The notes under the pieces are model-generated. The model searched no databases. It had not been told where the DNA came from and saw nothing but the letters and a program-made list of their open reading frames with translations. 64,000 bases of DNA from an uncultured Bacteroides sp. (lineage in GTDB: Bacteria; Bacteroidota; Bacteroidia; Bacteroidales; Bacteroidaceae), in assembly GCA_945965395.1 (NCBI GenBank), contig CAMFND010000133.1, forward strand, positions 1 through 64,000, given 5' to 3'. The translations under genes and the position numbers were made by a program. Below are positions 34,301 through 42,366 of this stretch, in pieces. Position 1 is the stretch's first letter. Each line of letters opens with the position of its first letter.

Positions 34301-34351
34301 ATTTATCCGCGCCCTATAACCTTCCTTATAGGTTTGAGCCTTCAATTCTAA
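31313..34351 (+). CDS. susC: SusC starch-oligosaccharide TonB-dependent transporter
   Basis: This 1012-residue outer-membrane porin imports maltodextrins with SusD. Its signal peptide ends at VFAQ (about residue 28). A carboxypeptidase-regulatory-like domain (GVIGANILVKGTTNGTITDF, SFIGYKTQEL), the linker VLDDVVVIGYGSVRKDDATG, a plug with TVLKDASATAIYGSRASNG and a barrel ending LIGLSLQF are all present. B. thetaiotaomicron SusC is about 1003 residues. Assignment to the starch system rests on its position between susB and a SusD that closely resembles the classical one. Confidence 0.93.
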   Translation: MEIKRNVVSRFLLLWVVGMLLSVQVFAQGLTVKGVVKDNTGMGVIGANILVKGTTNGTITDFDGNFTLEAKKGDVIVISFIGYKTQELPAAATMNVTLQDDTEVLDDVVVIGYGSVRKDDATGSVTAIKPDKISKGVTTSPQDMITGKIAGVNVVSTGGTPGAGATIRIRGGSSLNASNDPLIVIDGLAMDNDGIKGMSNPLSLVNPNDIETFTVLKDASATAIYGSRASNGVIIITTKKGNAGSAPKVSYDGNVSFGKLRSKLDVLTGDEYREYVINLFGGEENLPYPLGTANTDWQDEVYRTAVSHDHNITISGGLKNMPYRVSLSYTNQNGIIKTSNFERFTASVNLAPSFFDNYLKFNINAKSMVAWNQYADGNVVSAAVTMDPTRPVYDSSTDVFEGYYQWSVPANFNNPDWELTSNSLATQNPVALLNLKDDHAKSKSFIGNVEADYKFHFLPDLRIHANVGADYSEGCQTTIISPYSFSNNYYGSNGVAYEYKYNLSGSAYLQYIKDFADGKHALDVMIGTEEQHFHRTGYEIKSGTNPLTNAAYDEVKREDTAYGYHSTLVSFFGRLNYTLMNKYLLTATLRQDGTSRFASSSRWGTFPSFAFGWKMKEEGFLQDVDCLSDLKIRLGWGVTGQQNLGNTQDFPYLPLYTANRDFAYYPMGDGYLTTSRPASYNPSLKWEETTTWNAGLDFGFLNGRIAGTLDYYYRETNDLINSVYIATGTNFSNMLLSNVGSLRNQGIEFSINTKPVVTKEFIWDLGYNVTWNNNKITKLTGGNDEDYYVATGGISTSTGSTIQAHKVGYAASSFYVYQQVYDDNGNPIENTFVDRNNDGIINDSDRYIYKKPTADVLMGLTSKMTYKNWDFSFALRASIGNYVYNDVLANRANVSTNGIWSTSGFYSNRPLSAINLGFSGIGNYYMSDYFVQNASFLRCDNITLGYSFQNLFKTFGYNGIGGRIYATVQNPFVITGYEGLDPEVQSASDTPGIDNNIYPRPITFLIGLSLQF

Positions 34352-34380
34352 GTATGTTAAATTTAAAATGAAAGACTATT

Positions 34381-35961
34381 ATGTTATTCCATAGATTAAA
34401 ATCATTAATACCCGTAGCTGCAATCGCTTTTACATGTAGTTTGGGGTCATGTGTGAATGATTTGGATATAAGTCCGATTAATCCACAAGCTAGTGCGTCT
34501 TTTTCTCAGGATGGAGTGTATGCAAAAATCTATGCTACTTTGAGCCTGACAGGTCAGCAAGGGGCAGCAGGAAATGGAGATGTGGCAGGGGTAGATGAAG
34601 GTAGTGCTTCTCCTTTTTATCGTATGATTCTGACTGCTTATGAATATCCGACAGATGAGGTAATTTGTAGTTGGTCTGATTCGGGAATTCCGGATTTTTA
34701 TCAGATGAACTGGGGCTCTTCTAATTTGCCTTTAACCGGTTTTTATAGTCGCTTAATGTTTGATGTGACTTTATGCAATCATTTTTTGGAACAAACGGAT
34801 GCTCTTACAGATGAGAAAACGATACGCCAGCGTGCAGAGGTTCGGTTTATTCGCGCCCTAAATTATTATTATTTGATGGATGCCTACGGAAATCCTCCTT
34901 TTACAGAAATTGTTTCATTGACGGAAGACCCTAAGCAAATTCAGAGAGCCGACTTGTTTGCTTATCTTGAAACGGAACTGAAAAATATTGAGAATGACTT
35001 GGTAGCTCCTCGGAATGGAGAATTCGGTCAGGTGGATCAGGTTTGTGTGTGGATGTTGTTGTCGCGTATGTATTTGAACGCTGAAGTGTATACCGGTACG
35101 GCAAAATGGGGAGAAGCGATTACCTATGCAAATAAGGTGATTGGTTCGGGATATGAACTTGCTGATAATTATGCGGATTTATTTATGGCTGATAATGATG
35201 AAAATGAGGATGCAATGAAAGAGATTATTTTACCTCTTCGTCTGGATGGGGCCAATGCACGTTCTTATGGAGGTGCTCAATTTGCAATAGCGGCTACTCA
35301 TACAGCTGGAATGACCTCATGGGGTACTTCTGAAGGATGGGGAGGAGTGAGAGCTCGTAAGGCATTGGTCAATAAGTTCTTCCCTAATGATGATGTTCCA
35401 TTACTTGTGAATGAAATTCAAATGGTTGCTGCGGCAGGGGATGACAGAGCTTTGTTCTTTTCTGGTACAGAAGATAATACACGGACATTGGAGATAAATG
35501 ATCCATATACATTTAAACAAGGCTTCTCCATTGCAAAATGGACAAATGTGCGTTCTGACGGACAGCTTTCGCACGATGCAACTTGGGTGGATACTGATGT
35601 TCCTTTTTTCCGGACAGCTGAAGCTTATCTGACTTTGGCGGAAGCGACACTTCGTAATGGTGGCTCGCAGAAAGATGCGTTGAATGCAATCAATGTATTA
35701 CGTAGACGCGCTCATGCAGAAGAATTGTCATCCATTACGTTGGATGAGATATTGGATGAGAAAGCACGAGAATTTTATTTTGAAGGCCAACGTCGAACTG
35801 ATTTGATACGTTATGGTTATTTCACCGGAGGAGATTATCTTTGGGACTGGAAAGGAGGAGTGAAGAATGGTACTTCAGTTAATTCGCAGTATGATGTGTA
35901 TCCAATACCATCCTCAGATATTAATGTAAATGAAAATTTGGTGCAGAATAAAGGATATTGA
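34381..35961 (+). CDS. susD: SusD starch-binding lipoprotein
   Basis: This 526-residue lipoprotein (lipobox SLGSC near residue 21) closely resembles B. thetaiotaomicron SusD over its length. Shared words include CVNDLDISPINPQ, RQRAEVRFIRALNYYY, LFMADNDENEDAM, and YLWDWKGGVKNGTSV near the C-terminus. It captures starch helices at the surface over the SusC pore. It is about 25 residues shorter than the classical protein, with the deletion around residues 335-350, a region that carries an insert in the B. thetaiotaomicron version. It is the last gene of the locus: no susE, susF or susG follows. Confidence 0.94.
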   Translation: MLFHRLKSLIPVAAIAFTCSLGSCVNDLDISPINPQASASFSQDGVYAKIYATLSLTGQQGAAGNGDVAGVDEGSASPFYRMILTAYEYPTDEVICSWSDSGIPDFYQMNWGSSNLPLTGFYSRLMFDVTLCNHFLEQTDALTDEKTIRQRAEVRFIRALNYYYLMDAYGNPPFTEIVSLTEDPKQIQRADLFAYLETELKNIENDLVAPRNGEFGQVDQVCVWMLLSRMYLNAEVYTGTAKWGEAITYANKVIGSGYELADNYADLFMADNDENEDAMKEIILPLRLDGANARSYGGAQFAIAATHTAGMTSWGTSEGWGGVRARKALVNKFFPNDDVPLLVNEIQMVAAAGDDRALFFSGTEDNTRTLEINDPYTFKQGFSIAKWTNVRSDGQLSHDATWVDTDVPFFRTAEAYLTLAEATLRNGGSQKDALNAINVLRRRAHAEELSSITLDEILDEKAREFYFEGQRRTDLIRYGYFTGGDYLWDWKGGVKNGTSVNSQYDVYPIPSSDINVNENLVQNKGY

Positions 35962-36012
35962 TAATCTGCTGAGAATTTATTGCTTAACTAGATAGTTAAT
36001 TTAGCAAAATTA

Positions 36013-36072
36013 AAAAAGGATTCATAACAAAGGTATGAGGTGAAATTCATTCTTTGTTCATGAATCCTTTTT
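36013..36072. terminator. Bidirectional terminator ending the sus locus and lptB
   Basis: AAAAAGGATTCAT (from 36013) pairs with ATGAATCCTTTTT (to 36072), and the stem extends inward through ACAAAG and CTTTGT with a small bulge, closing an AT-rich loop. A and T runs at the ends suit both the rightward susD and the leftward lptB. Confidence 0.85.
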
Positions 36073-36085
36073 CGTATAATAATTC

Positions 36086-36904
36086 TTATTCTTTGATTTC
36101 TTTCAACTGGAAATCCTTTCTTCGCAGTACGAAACTGTTACTCAAGTATTTTTCGCGGACAATCTTGTTTTCAGCCAGTTCTTCCGGAGTTCCCTGGAAG
36201 AGGATTTTTCCTTCAAACAGCAGGTAAGCACGGTCGGTAATGCTAAGTGTTTCCTGCACGTTATGGTCTGTAATCAGAATGCCGATGTTTTTGTCTTTCA
36301 GTTTCCAGACGATGTGCTGGATATCTTCCACGGCAATCGGGTCTACTCCGGCAAACGGTTCGTCAAGCATGATAAATTTCGGGTCGATAGCCAGACAGCG
36401 GGCAATTTCCGTACGGCGACGTTCACCTCCGGAAAGTTGGTCTCCTAAGTTCTTGCGTACTTTCTGCAGGCGGAACTCGGCAATCAGGCTTTCCAGTTTC
36501 TCTTTCTGGTATTCCGGTGACTTATTGGTTAATTCCAATACAGAAGCAATGTTGTCTTCCACGCTCATTTTGCGGAACACAGAAGCTTCCTGTGCCAGGT
36601 AGCCGATGCCATTTTGGGCTCGTTTGTAAACAGGATAGGAAGTTATGTCTTTATCATTTAGATAAATGTGTCCTTCATTGGGGACAATTAATCCGGTAGT
36701 CATGTAGAAAGAGGTGGTCTTACCCGCACCGTTAGGGCCGAGCAGTCCTACAATTTCCCCCTGTTTCACATTGATGGAAACATGGCTCACCACTGTTCGT
36801 TTTCCGTATTTTTTGACCAGGTTCTCGGTTCGTAGCACCATTCTGCCGTCTGAAGGTAATTCAAACTTTTCGGTCGTAGATTCTTGATTTTCTTGTGCTG
36901 CCAT
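36086..36904 (-). CDS. lptB: LptB, ATPase of the lipopolysaccharide export ABC transporter
   Basis: This 272-residue cytoplasmic ATPase powers LptFG extraction of LPS from the inner membrane. Walker A is GPNGAGKT, the signature LSGGERRR, Walker [11 protein letters not shown] and the switch histidine TDHNVQE. Words such as [34 protein letters not shown] and [16 protein letters not shown] are typical of LptB. The first 20 or so residues are a variable tail ahead of [15 protein letters not shown], so an internal start is possible. It is divergent from mlaE, and a reverse TACTTTTG element lies 28 bases upstream. Confidence 0.93.
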   Translation of the reverse strand: MAAQENQESTTEKFELPSDGRMVLRTENLVKKYGKRTVVSHVSINVKQGEIVGLLGPNGAGKTTSFYMTTGLIVPNEGHIYLNDKDITSYPVYKRAQNGIGYLAQEASVFRKMSVEDNIASVLELTNKSPEYQKEKLESLIAEFRLQKVRKNLGDQLSGGERRRTEIARCLAIDPKFIMLDEPFAGVDPIAVEDIQHIVWKLKDKNIGILITDHNVQETLSITDRAYLLFEGKILFQGTPEELAENKIVREKYLSNSFVLRRKDFQLKEIKE

Positions 36905-36931
36905 TGTCCTTTTGTTAGCTGTTCAGTCGTG

Positions 36932-37021
36932 CAAAAGTAGTAAAAATCTTGGCTTCTGTGGTTCTTAATTCGAAAATCCTCCTGTCTTTTATTATAATAT
37001 AGCTAAAAAGCACTACTTTTG
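36932..37021. promoter_or_regulatory. Divergent lptB / mlaE promoters
   Basis: Reading left, TACTTTTG (CAAAAGTA at 36932-36939) is the -7 element for lptB. Reading right, TACTTTTG at 37014-37021 serves mlaE, whose start codon is at 37044. The two identical -7 words face away from each other across about 75 bases. Confidence 0.6.
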
Positions 37022-37043
37022 CGTCAAACATGATTGTAATAAT

Positions 37044-37787
37044 ATGATAAAGCCTGTTACAAACCTTGGAAAATACCTCATGTTGATGGGGCGTGTATTT
37101 TCCCGTCCGGAGCGTTTCCGGATGTATTTTAAGCAATACCTGAATGAAATGGTACAATTGGGTATCAATTCGATTGGTATTGTGCTGCTGATTTCTTTTT
37201 TTATCGGTGCTGTAATTTGTATTCAGATTAAATTGAATATTGAAAGTCCTTGGATGCCGCGTTTTGTGGTGGGATATACCACTCGTGAAATCTTGCTGCT
37301 GGAGTTTTCATCTTCTATCATGTGTTTGATTTTAGCGGGAAAAGTCGGGTCGAACATAGCTTCGGAGATTGGTACGATGAGGGTGACACAGCAGATTGAT
37401 GCACTGGAAATTATGGGAGTAAACTCAGCCTCTTATCTGATTCTTCCAAAGATTCTGGGATTGATGACCATGATTCCTTTTCTGGTGATTTTCAGTATCT
37501 TTGCAGGAGTGATAGGGGCTTTCTGTACAGCCTGGTTTGCCGGTATCATGAATGCGACGGATTTGGAATATGGTTTACAGTATTGCTTTGTGGAATGGTA
37601 TATCTGGTGTAGCTTTATTAAATCCTTATTTTTTGCCTTTATCATAGCCAGTGTGTCTGCTTATTTTGGATATACGGTAGAAGGAGGTTCTATTGCTGTC
37701 GGTAAAGCCAGTACGGACTCTGTGGTTTCAAGCAGTGTCTTGATTTTGTTTTCAGATTTGATACTTACACAATTGTTGATGGGATGA
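37044..37787 (+). CDS. mlaE: MlaE-family ABC transporter permease (phospholipid transport)
   Basis: This 247-residue integral membrane protein is the permease of an Mla/Mce-type transporter that moves phospholipids between the membranes to keep the outer leaflet asymmetric. Several hydrophobic segments are visible (IGIVLLISFFIGAVICIQI, MTMIPFLVIFSIFAGVIGAF). The family words GKVGSNIASEIGTMRVTQQIDAL and YFGYTVEGGSIAVGKASTDSVV are present. Its stop overlaps the mlaF start by 4 bases (ATGA), so translation is coupled. No mce/mlaD substrate-binding gene follows; tig comes after mlaF. Confidence 0.9.
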   Translation: MIKPVTNLGKYLMLMGRVFSRPERFRMYFKQYLNEMVQLGINSIGIVLLISFFIGAVICIQIKLNIESPWMPRFVVGYTTREILLLEFSSSIMCLILAGKVGSNIASEIGTMRVTQQIDALEIMGVNSASYLILPKILGLMTMIPFLVIFSIFAGVIGAFCTAWFAGIMNATDLEYGLQYCFVEWYIWCSFIKSLFFAFIIASVSAYFGYTVEGGSIAVGKASTDSVVSSSVLILFSDLILTQLLMG

Positions 37788-38557
37788 TACAGCTAAATTC
37801 TATATGCAAATCATTTGAAGGACGTACAGTTCTTGAGGATATTAATTTTTTGTTTGACAACGGGAAAACCAATTTGATTATCGGGCAGAGTGGCTCTGGA
37901 AAAACGGTACTGATGAAATGTATTGTAGGGCTGCTTACTCCGGAGTGCGGGGAGATTCTGTATGACGGACGTAATCTGTTGGACATGGGAAAGAGAGAAA
38001 AGAAGGCGCTGAGACGTGAAATGGGCATGATTTTTCAAAGTGCTGCATTGTTTGACTCGCTTTCTGTGCTGGAAAATGTGATGTTCCCACTGGATATGTT
38101 CTCTAATGATACTTACCGTGACCGGGTGAAGCGGGCACAGTTTTGTCTGGATCGTGTGAACTTGATTGATGCGCAGTCAAAATATCCTGGAGAAATCAGT
38201 GGGGGTATGCAGAAGCGTGTGGCTATTGCACGTGCCATTGCTTTGCAACCAAAATACTTGTTCTGTGACGAACCTAATTCTGGTCTTGACCCTAAGACGT
38301 CGTTGGTGATTGATGATTTGATTCATGATATTACCAAAGAATATAATATGACGACAATCATTAATACGCATGATATGAACTCTGTGATGGGTATTGGTGA
38401 AAGCATATTGTACATATACCAGGGGCACAAGGAATGGGAAGGAACAAAAGACGAGGTATTCAATGCCACGAACGAGCGGTTGAACAACTTCATATTCGCA
38501 TCCGACTTGCTGCAGAAGGTGAAGAAAGAGGAAAATAGCAAGGCTCGTAAAGTTTGA
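37784..38557 (+). CDS. mlaF: MlaF-family ABC transporter ATPase
   Basis: This 257-residue ATPase pairs with the upstream MlaE permease. Walker A is GQSGSGKT (about residues 32-39), the signature ISGGMQKRVAIARA, Walker B YLFCDEPNSGLDP and the switch histidine INTHDMNSV. The SGGMQKR variant of the signature is typical of Mla/Ttg2A ATPases. A hairpin terminator follows within 40 bases, making mlaEF a two-gene unit here. Confidence 0.9.
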   Translation: MIQLNSICKSFEGRTVLEDINFLFDNGKTNLIIGQSGSGKTVLMKCIVGLLTPECGEILYDGRNLLDMGKREKKALRREMGMIFQSAALFDSLSVLENVMFPLDMFSNDTYRDRVKRAQFCLDRVNLIDAQSKYPGEISGGMQKRVAIARAIALQPKYLFCDEPNSGLDPKTSLVIDDLIHDITKEYNMTTIINTHDMNSVMGIGESILYIYQGHKEWEGTKDEVFNATNERLNNFIFASDLLQKVKKEENSKARKV

Positions 38558-38588
38558 TATTGATAAGACTCAGGTTGAGATAATAAGG

Positions 38589-38625
38589 AACGGCAGAAGG
38601 TGGATATGCTTTCTGCCGTTTTTTA
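38589..38625 (+). terminator. Terminator after mlaEF
   Basis: AACGGCAGAA (38589-38598) pairs with TTCTGCCGTT (38611-38620) around a 12-base loop and runs straight into a T tract. Confidence 0.85.
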
Positions 38626-38677
38626 TTTGGTTGGTTGACAAGGATTCAGAAGCCGTAAAGATTTTTTAGCTTGTCAG

Positions 38678-38709
38678 TTTGGTTATTGAAAGATTAAACA
38701 TTATTTTTG
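38678..38709 (+). promoter_or_regulatory. tig promoter
   Basis: TTTG at 38678-38681 and TATTTTTG at 38702-38709 are separated by 20 bases, a full match to the Bacteroides housekeeping promoter. The start codon is 56 bases downstream of the -7 element. Confidence 0.75.
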
Positions 38710-38764
38710 CAACCTCTTTTGGTAAATACGAGAAATAATTAATAATTAAATAAATAAGTCGAAA

Positions 38765-40111
38765 ATGAATATTTCATTGCAAAATGTAGACAACGTAAGC
38801 GCTGTGCTTACTGTTCAGATTGAAAAAGCTGATTATCAGGAAAAAGTTGAAAAAGCACTGAAAACTCTTCGTCAGAGAGTAAATATGCCTGGATTCCGTA
38901 AGGGAATGGTTCCTATGGGATTGATTAAAAAACAGTATGGAACTTCTGTATTGCTGGAAGAAGTTGACAAACTGTTGCAGGAAAAAGTAGGTGAGTATAT
39001 CCGTGAAAACAAAGTTAACATGTTGGGTACTCCTCTGCCGAAAGAAAATAACGCAAACTTTGAAACTGATGAGAATTTTGAATTCTCTTTCGATATTGCA
39101 TTGGCTCCTGAGTTCAATGTAGAATTGTCTAATAATGATACTGTTGACTACTATGATATTAACGTAACAGATGAAATGGTAGATCAGCAGGTAAATATGT
39201 ACAGACAGCGTACTGCTAAGTATGACAAGGTTGAAGACTATCAGGATAAGGATATGCTGAAAGGTCTGTTGGCTGAGTTGGATGAAAACGGCAATACAAA
39301 AGAAGGTGGTGTGCAGGTAGAAGGTGCAGTAATGATGCCTTCATACATGAAGAACGATGACCAGAAAGCTATCTTCAACGATGCAAAGGTAAATACTGTA
39401 TTGGTATTTAACCCGTCAGTTGCTTTCGATAACAATGAAGCTGAGTTGGCTTCTCTGTTGAAAGTGAAGAAAGAAGAAGTAGCTAATTACAAAGGTAACT
39501 TCAGCTTCCAGATTGAAGAAATCACTCGTATGATTCCGGGTGACTTAACTCAGGAACTGTTTGACCAGGTATTGGGTGAAGGAAAGGCTCACAGCGAAGA
39601 AGAATTCCGTGCTCAGATTAAGGAAACAATTGCAAAACAGTTTGAAGCTGACAGCGACTATAAGTTCTTGCTGGATGTACGTACTTACTTGTCGGAAAAA
39701 GTTGGTAAACTGCAGTTTGCTGATGAACTGATGAAACGTATCATGTTGGAAAACAACAAGGAAAAAGGTGAAGAATTCGTTTCTGAAAACTACGAAAAGA
39801 GTTTGGAAGAACTGACTTGGCACCTGATCAAAGAAAAACTGGTAGCTGCTAACGATATTAAGGTAGAACAGGCTGACATCGCTAACATGGCTAAGGAAGC
39901 TACTCGTGCACAGTTTGCTCAGTATGGTATGATTAACGTTCCTGATGAATTGTTGGAAAACTATTCAAAAGAAATGTTGAAGAAACGTGAAAGTGTAGAA
40001 GCTCTGGTAAACCGTGTTGTTGAATCTAAGTTGTCTGAAATCTTGAAAGGTCAGGTAACATTGAATCACAAGGCAGTTTCTGCAGAAGAATTCAACAAAA
40101 TGTTTCAATAA
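38765..40111 (+). CDS. tig: Trigger factor, ribosome-associated chaperone
   Basis: This 448-residue protein binds the ribosome exit tunnel and shields nascent chains. The ribosome-docking signature is seen as PGFRKGMVPMGLIKKQYG near residue 39-56. The C-terminal helical arms fill about 255-440. The middle part (about 155-245), which in E. coli is an FKBP-type prolyl isomerase domain, lacks the usual GF/IPG motifs and looks degenerate, so isomerase activity is doubtful. It precedes clpP and clpX, the common arrangement. Confidence 0.95.
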   Translation: MNISLQNVDNVSAVLTVQIEKADYQEKVEKALKTLRQRVNMPGFRKGMVPMGLIKKQYGTSVLLEEVDKLLQEKVGEYIRENKVNMLGTPLPKENNANFETDENFEFSFDIALAPEFNVELSNNDTVDYYDINVTDEMVDQQVNMYRQRTAKYDKVEDYQDKDMLKGLLAELDENGNTKEGGVQVEGAVMMPSYMKNDDQKAIFNDAKVNTVLVFNPSVAFDNNEAELASLLKVKKEEVANYKGNFSFQIEEITRMIPGDLTQELFDQVLGEGKAHSEEEFRAQIKETIAKQFEADSDYKFLLDVRTYLSEKVGKLQFADELMKRIMLENNKEKGEEFVSENYEKSLEELTWHLIKEKLVAANDIKVEQADIANMAKEATRAQFAQYGMINVPDELLENYSKEMLKKRESVEALVNRVVESKLSEILKGQVTLNHKAVSAEEFNKMFQ

Positions 40112-40156
40112 GCAATTCGGCTCTCAAATTTGATTGCTAAAATATTCTAAAAAAGG

Positions 40157-40236
40157 AGGCTTTTAACTTGACTTCTTCTGTAAGATAGAAGTGTTTTGTA
40201 CTTTTGTTTTTTCAGAAGAAAAGGGGTTAAAAGCCT
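40157..40236. repeat. Long-range inverted repeat enclosing the clpP promoter
   Basis: AGGCTTTTAAC (40157-40167) is the exact complement of GTTAAAAGCCT (40226-40236); A and T runs flank the arms, so the pairing nearly extends further. The loop of 58 bases holds the clpP -7 element. Read from tig it would act as a terminator (T run 40238-40242); a message starting at clpP contains only the right arm and escapes it. Confidence 0.6.
40199..40206 (+). promoter_or_regulatory. clpP -7 promoter element
   Basis: TACTTTTG matches TAnnTTTG. It overlaps the ATG at 40196, so that upstream ATG cannot be the start codon of a transcript from here; the start at 40268 fits. Confidence 0.6.
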
Positions 40237-40267
40237 CTTTTTATATTGTAGAATTAATATAAGGATT

Positions 40268-40942
40268 ATGATGGACGATTTTAGAAAATATGCTACCAAG
40301 CATCTCGGAATGAATAGTATGGTACTTGATGATGTCATCAAGTCGCAAGCAGGATACTTGAATCCGTATATTTTGGAAGAACGTCAGTTGAATGTGACGC
40401 AGTTGGATGTCTTTTCTCGTTTGATGATGGATCGTATCATTTTCCTCGGAACCCAGATTGATGATTATACTGCCAATACTTTGCAGGCTCAGCTTTTGTA
40501 TCTGGATTCAGTGGATTCGGGTAAAGATATTTCTATTTATATCAATTCCCCAGGCGGTTCTGTGTACGCAGGTTTAGGTATTTATGATACCATGCAGTTT
40601 ATCAGTAGCGATGTGGCTACAATTTGTACAGGTATGGCAGCTTCTATGGCAGCTGTATTGTTGGTAGCCGGAAAAGAAGGAAAACGTTCAGCCTTGACTC
40701 ACTCACGCGTGATGATTCATCAGCCGATGGGAGGAGCACAAGGTCAGGCTTCGGATATTGAAATTACTGCTCGTGAGATTCAGAAACTGAAGAAAGAACT
40801 GTATACAATCATTGCAGATCACTCTCATACGGATTTTGATAAGGTTTGGGCAGATTCTGACCGTGATTATTGGATGACGGCATCTGAGGCTAAAGAGTAT
40901 GGTATGATTGATGAAGTGTTATCTCGTAAACCTTCATTGTAA
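40268..40942 (+). CDS. clpP: ClpP protease subunit
   Basis: This protein of 224 residues is the serine peptidase chamber that works with ClpX to degrade unfolded or tagged proteins. The catalytic triad has the canonical spacing: S126 (CTGMAASMAA), H151 (RVMIHQP), D200 (SDRDYW), matching the 97/122/171 spacing of E. coli. NSPGGSVYAGLGIYDTMQ is the family signature. The start is placed at ATG 40268 (40271 is equally possible); an in-frame ATG at 40196 lies inside the promoter and would add an unrelated tail. clpX follows after 31 bases. Confidence 0.95.
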   Translation: MMDDFRKYATKHLGMNSMVLDDVIKSQAGYLNPYILEERQLNVTQLDVFSRLMMDRIIFLGTQIDDYTANTLQAQLLYLDSVDSGKDISIYINSPGGSVYAGLGIYDTMQFISSDVATICTGMAASMAAVLLVAGKEGKRSALTHSRVMIHQPMGGAQGQASDIEITAREIQKLKKELYTIIADHSHTDFDKVWADSDRDYWMTASEAKEYGMIDEVLSRKPSL

Positions 40943-40973
40943 CACTGTGATTTACTTAAAAACTAGATAGGCT

Positions 40974-42224
40974 TTGGAAGAAAAAAGGACTTCAAGAAAC
41001 TCGAAAAGAAGATGTAGCTTTTGCGGTCGCACAGAAGACGAAGTAGGCTTCCTGATTACAGGTGTGAACGGATGTATCTGTGATAGTTGTGCAGAACAGG
41101 CGCATGAAATCGTAAAAGAAGCGATGCATCATCAAGGACAGGGGCCAACAGACCTGAATTTGTCTGCGCTCCCTAAGCCGAAGGATATTAAAGAATTTCT
41201 GGACCAGTATGTGATTGGTCAGGATGATGCAAAACGCTATTTGGCTGTAGCGGTGTATAATCATTACAAACGTTTGCTTCAGCCTAAGGATAAGAATGAT
41301 GTGGAGATAGAAAAGTCAAACATCATTATGGTGGGAAGCACCGGAACTGGAAAAACTTTGCTGGCTCGTACTATTGCTAAGTTGCTCCATGTGCCTTTTA
41401 CCATTGTAGATGCGACTGTGCTGACCGAAGCAGGGTATGTGGGAGAAGATATTGAAAGTATTCTGACCCGCTTGCTTCAGGTGGCTGACTATAATGTGGA
41501 GGAAGCAGAACGGGGTATCGTTTTCATTGACGAAATTGATAAAATAGCCCGGAAAGGAGATAACCCTTCCATTACGCGTGATGTAAGTGGAGAAGGTGTA
41601 CAACAAGGCTTGTTGAAGCTGCTGGAAGGTTCTGTGGTGAATGTTCCTCCTCAGGGAGGGCGTAAACATCCGGACCAGAAGATGATTCCGGTCAATACTA
41701 AGAATATCCTGTTTATTTGCGGAGGAGCTTTCGACGGTATTGAACGAAAAATCGCTCAACGCCTGAATACCAATGTGGTGGGATACAGTGCAGCGAAGGA
41801 AGCGGTGAAAATAGACCGGGGAAATTTGATGCAGTACATTGCTCCTCAGGACTTGAAATCATTCGGTTTGATACCGGAAATTATTGGCCGTTTGCCGGTG
41901 CTCACTTATTTGAACCCATTGGACCGTACAGCATTGCGCAATATTCTTACAGAACCCAAAAATTCTATCATCAAGCAGTATGTAAAATTGTTTGAGATGG
42001 ATGGGGTGAAACTGGAATTTGAACCGGAGGTGTTTGAATATATTGTCGACAAGGCGATAGAGTACAAATTGGGTGCTCGTGGTTTGCGTTCTATTGTGGA
42101 AACCATAATGAATGATGTCATGTTTGAGATTCCGTCACAACAGACCGAACGTTTTGTGGTGACATTGGATTACGCCAAACAACAAATGGGAAAGGCAAAT
42201 GTTTCCCGTTTGCAAATGGCATAA
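40974..42224 (+). CDS. clpX: ClpX unfoldase, using a TTG start codon
   Basis: This 416-residue AAA+ ATPase recognises and unfolds substrates for ClpP. The N-terminal zinc finger is CSFCG...CICDSC (about residues 14-40), Walker A GSTGTGKT, Walker [10 protein letters not shown], and the pore loop lies near AGYVGED. The start codon must be TTG at 40974: an in-frame TAG lies at 40968-40970, and no ATG, GTG or TTG occurs between 40977 and the zinc-finger codons. A weak start may set ClpX below ClpP from the shared message. Confidence 0.95.
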   Translation: MEEKRTSRNSKRRCSFCGRTEDEVGFLITGVNGCICDSCAEQAHEIVKEAMHHQGQGPTDLNLSALPKPKDIKEFLDQYVIGQDDAKRYLAVAVYNHYKRLLQPKDKNDVEIEKSNIIMVGSTGTGKTLLARTIAKLLHVPFTIVDATVLTEAGYVGEDIESILTRLLQVADYNVEEAERGIVFIDEIDKIARKGDNPSITRDVSGEGVQQGLLKLLEGSVVNVPPQGGRKHPDQKMIPVNTKNILFICGGAFDGIERKIAQRLNTNVVGYSAAKEAVKIDRGNLMQYIAPQDLKSFGLIPEIIGRLPVLTYLNPLDRTALRNILTEPKNSIIKQYVKLFEMDGVKLEFEPEVFEYIVDKAIEYKLGARGLRSIVETIMNDVMFEIPSQQTERFVVTLDYAKQQMGKANVSRLQMA

Positions 42225-42280
42225 TGTAAAGGTTTTTTAGTGAGAAAATAAAAGCTTCCGATGAAATATTCCCTGAAATA

Positions 42281-42313
42281 TTTGTGTAATATGAAAAGTT
42301 GTTTATAACTTTG
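42281..42313 (+). promoter_or_regulatory. recQ promoter
   Basis: TTTG at 42281-42284 and TAACTTTG at 42306-42313 are 21 bases apart, matching the consensus; the start codon follows 53 bases later. Confidence 0.7.
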
Positions 42314-42366
42314 TTACATGCGGAAACAAAATTTCTACAATCAATGAAAATCTAAATCCAAGAACA

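Noticed and set aside
40196..40267. Longer ClpP start at 40196
   Set aside because: The extra residues are unlike ClpP and the ATG overlaps the -7 promoter element.
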